Positions 62,946-64,000 of a stretch of DNA of 64,000 nucleotides are shown piece after piece. The notes beneath the pieces are model-generated. The model made no database searches and was not told where the DNA came from. It saw nothing but the letters and a program-made list of their open reading frames with translations. Within the stretch, counting starts at the first letter, position 1, and each line of letters opens with the position of its first letter. Origin of the DNA: Nakamurella sp. PAMC28650 (GTDB lineage Bacteria > Actinomycetota > Actinomycetes > Mycobacteriales > Nakamurellaceae). Position numbers and translations under genes: made by a program. The stretch spans positions 930,001 to 994,000 of the forward strand of contig NZ_CP060298.1 in the NCBI RefSeq assembly GCF_014303395.1. The letters are read 5' to 3'.

Positions 62946-63521
62946 GTGACCGATCCGCGAACGGATCGGACCCGTCAGCACGTGCTGTCCTGCACCGCCC
63001 GGTTGCTGGCCCGCGAAGGGGCGGATTCCGTCACGTTCAGCCGGGTGAGCCAGGAATCGCGGGTGGCCCGCAGCACGCTCTACCGGCACTGGCGATCCAG
63101 GGACGATCTGCTCTGCACGGCGTCCCTCCCCGGGTTCTCACCAGAACTGCTGAACGGGCAGCTGGGAATGCGACGGTTCCTGCTGAACTACCTCCTGCAG
63201 ACCGGGGCAGGTCTGACGGCACCGGGCGCGCAGGCCGCGTTCGTCAATGCGCTGCACACCGCGCAGACCAACGACGTCCTGCGTCAGAATCTTCGCCTGG
63301 TGGCGGAGTCCTTCCGGCGCATCCTGGAGAGCCGTCTGGGTCCCATGGACAGCTGGGACCACGCACGGATCATCGGACCGGTGTTCTTCCAGTCGGTGGT
63401 GATGGGCGAGCAGGCCGACGGCCCCACGCTCGATCGCTGGGTGCGGGACATCCTGGCGATGCCACGCCATGGTGGGGTCCACGACGAGGACCCGGACCTG
63501 CGTCCGACCGGCACCGAGTGA
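62946..63521 (+). CDS. TetR-family transcriptional regulator (paralogue)
   Basis: A 191-residue TetR protein. The HTH reads ARLLAREGADSVTFSRVS and SRVARSTLYRHWRSRDDL, close to that of the leftward TetR. The C-terminal region (FLLNYLLQTGAGLTAPGA, then GPVFFQSVVMGEQ) is divergent. GTG 62946 is chosen for the GGCGAGG just upstream. The promoter that served this gene may now be interrupted by the IS element. A loose hairpin (CACCCCGG and CCGGGGTG at 63523-63583) downstream may be a weak terminator before pabA. Confidence 0.85.
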   Translation: MTDPRTDRTRQHVLSCTARLLAREGADSVTFSRVSQESRVARSTLYRHWRSRDDLLCTASLPGFSPELLNGQLGMRRFLLNYLLQTGAGLTAPGAQAAFVNALHTAQTNDVLRQNLRLVAESFRRILESRLGPMDSWDHARIIGPVFFQSVVMGEQADGPTLDRWVRDILAMPRHGGVHDEDPDLRPTGTE

Positions 63522-63604
63522 ACACCCCGGCCCACCGGCCGGTCCGCACACCGGCCCTCCCACCGGGGGTCGGTTCCGGGGTGCCCGTCTGGGAACATGG
63601 TCCG

Positions 63605-64000
63605 GTGACCCGCATCCTCGTGGTGGACAACTACGACTCCTTCGTCTTCAACCTCGTGCAGTACCTCCAGCAGCTCGGCGCCGAGTGCATCGTGCGGCGC
63701 AACGACGAGGTTGCCACCGAGGAGGTCGACGGGCTCGGCGTCGACGGGATACTGCTCTCCCCCGGTCCCGGTGTGCCCGCCGCGGCCGGCGTCTCCGAGG
63801 CGATGGTGCGGTGGGCGGCCGGCCGGTTCCCTTTGCTGGGCGTGTGTCTGGGACATCAGGCCATCGCAGAAGTGTTCGGTGGGGTGGTCGACCGCGCGGG
63901 CGAGCTGCTGCACGGCCGCACCTCCACCGTGCTGCACGACGGCCGCGGCGTACTGGCCGGGCTGCCGCAGCCGTTCACCGCGACGCGTTACCACTCGCTG
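63605..64000 (+). CDS. pabA: Glutamine amidotransferase of anthranilate/aminodeoxychorismate synthase (partial)
   Basis: The first 132 residues of a PabA/TrpG-type glutaminase, running off the window. It starts at GTG 63605 and has VVDNYDSFVFNLVQYL, LSPGPG and the nucleophile Cys in GVCLGHQAIAEVFGG. Such subunits release ammonia from glutamine for a chorismate-using synthase. The location beside crgA, DUF881 and sortase genes matches the pabA/trpG that precedes pknB in actinobacteria. Whether it serves folate or tryptophan synthesis cannot be told here. Confidence 0.9.
   Translation, partial: MTRILVVDNYDSFVFNLVQYLQQLGAECIVRRNDEVATEEVDGLGVDGILLSPGPGVPAAAGVSEAMVRWAAGRFPLLGVCLGHQAIAEVFGGVVDRAGELLHGRTSTVLHDGRGVLAGLPQPFTATRYHSL

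Overview
High-GC actinobacterial chromosome. The last 8 kb (56-64 kb) carry the conserved block found near the actinobacterial replication origin: cyclophilin, rhomboid protease, PH-domain membrane protein, crgA, DUF881 protein, class E sortase, and pabA/trpG at the edge. GTG starts, lipoproteins with Ser/Thr/Pro-rich linkers, DUF222-HNH proteins, a RecBCD operon and mpt70/83-like fasciclin genes fit a Nakamurella/Frankiales-like or related actinobacterium. The genus is an inference. No rRNA, tRNA or CRISPR array was seen.

Layout. 0-12.8 kb: DedA-family end, a decayed AI-2E-type transporter, a coupled pair of unknown genes, a two-gene aromatic-degradation unit (FAD phenol hydroxylase plus hydroxyquinol 1,2-dioxygenase), two DUF998 membrane paralogues, an EcsC protein, a UvrD-like helicase, a broken DUF1990 gene, a quinone reductase, and a HAD hydrolase/APH-like kinase pair. 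12.9-21.6 kb: nadE, TerD, VOC, an FhuF-like Fe-S protein, a DUF222-HNH nuclease, an AlkA-type glycosylase and small membrane proteins. 21.6-30.1 kb: recC-recB-recD, tightly coupled. 30.1-38.7 kb: GH3 lipoprotein, small lipoprotein, zwf, PIG-L deacetylase, SDR, and a SWIM-SNF2 helicase. 38.7-46.1 kb: two cyclic-di-GMP proteins interleaved with two SGNH esterases and a PlsC acyltransferase, then an unknown membrane protein. 46.1-55.1 kb: alpha/beta hydrolase, a double fasciclin lipoprotein, a cell-wall amidase, two ferritin-like proteins, a P450, DipZ and a Fur-family regulator. This looks like an envelope redox/iron region. 55.2-64 kb: the origin-proximal division/envelope block, interrupted by two TetR paralogues with an ISAzo13-type insertion sequence between them.

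Most noteworthy: a run of four DnaA-box-like 9-mers in front of the PH-domain gene; an intact IS with a 3-bp target duplication between TetR paralogues; an internally duplicated fasciclin lipoprotein near dipZ; an operon pairing a Tat-exported ferritin-like protein with a tail-anchored one that has no signal; and several genes (AI-2E transporter, DUF1990, alpha/beta hydrolase, DUF998) that look shortened or lack their normal ends.
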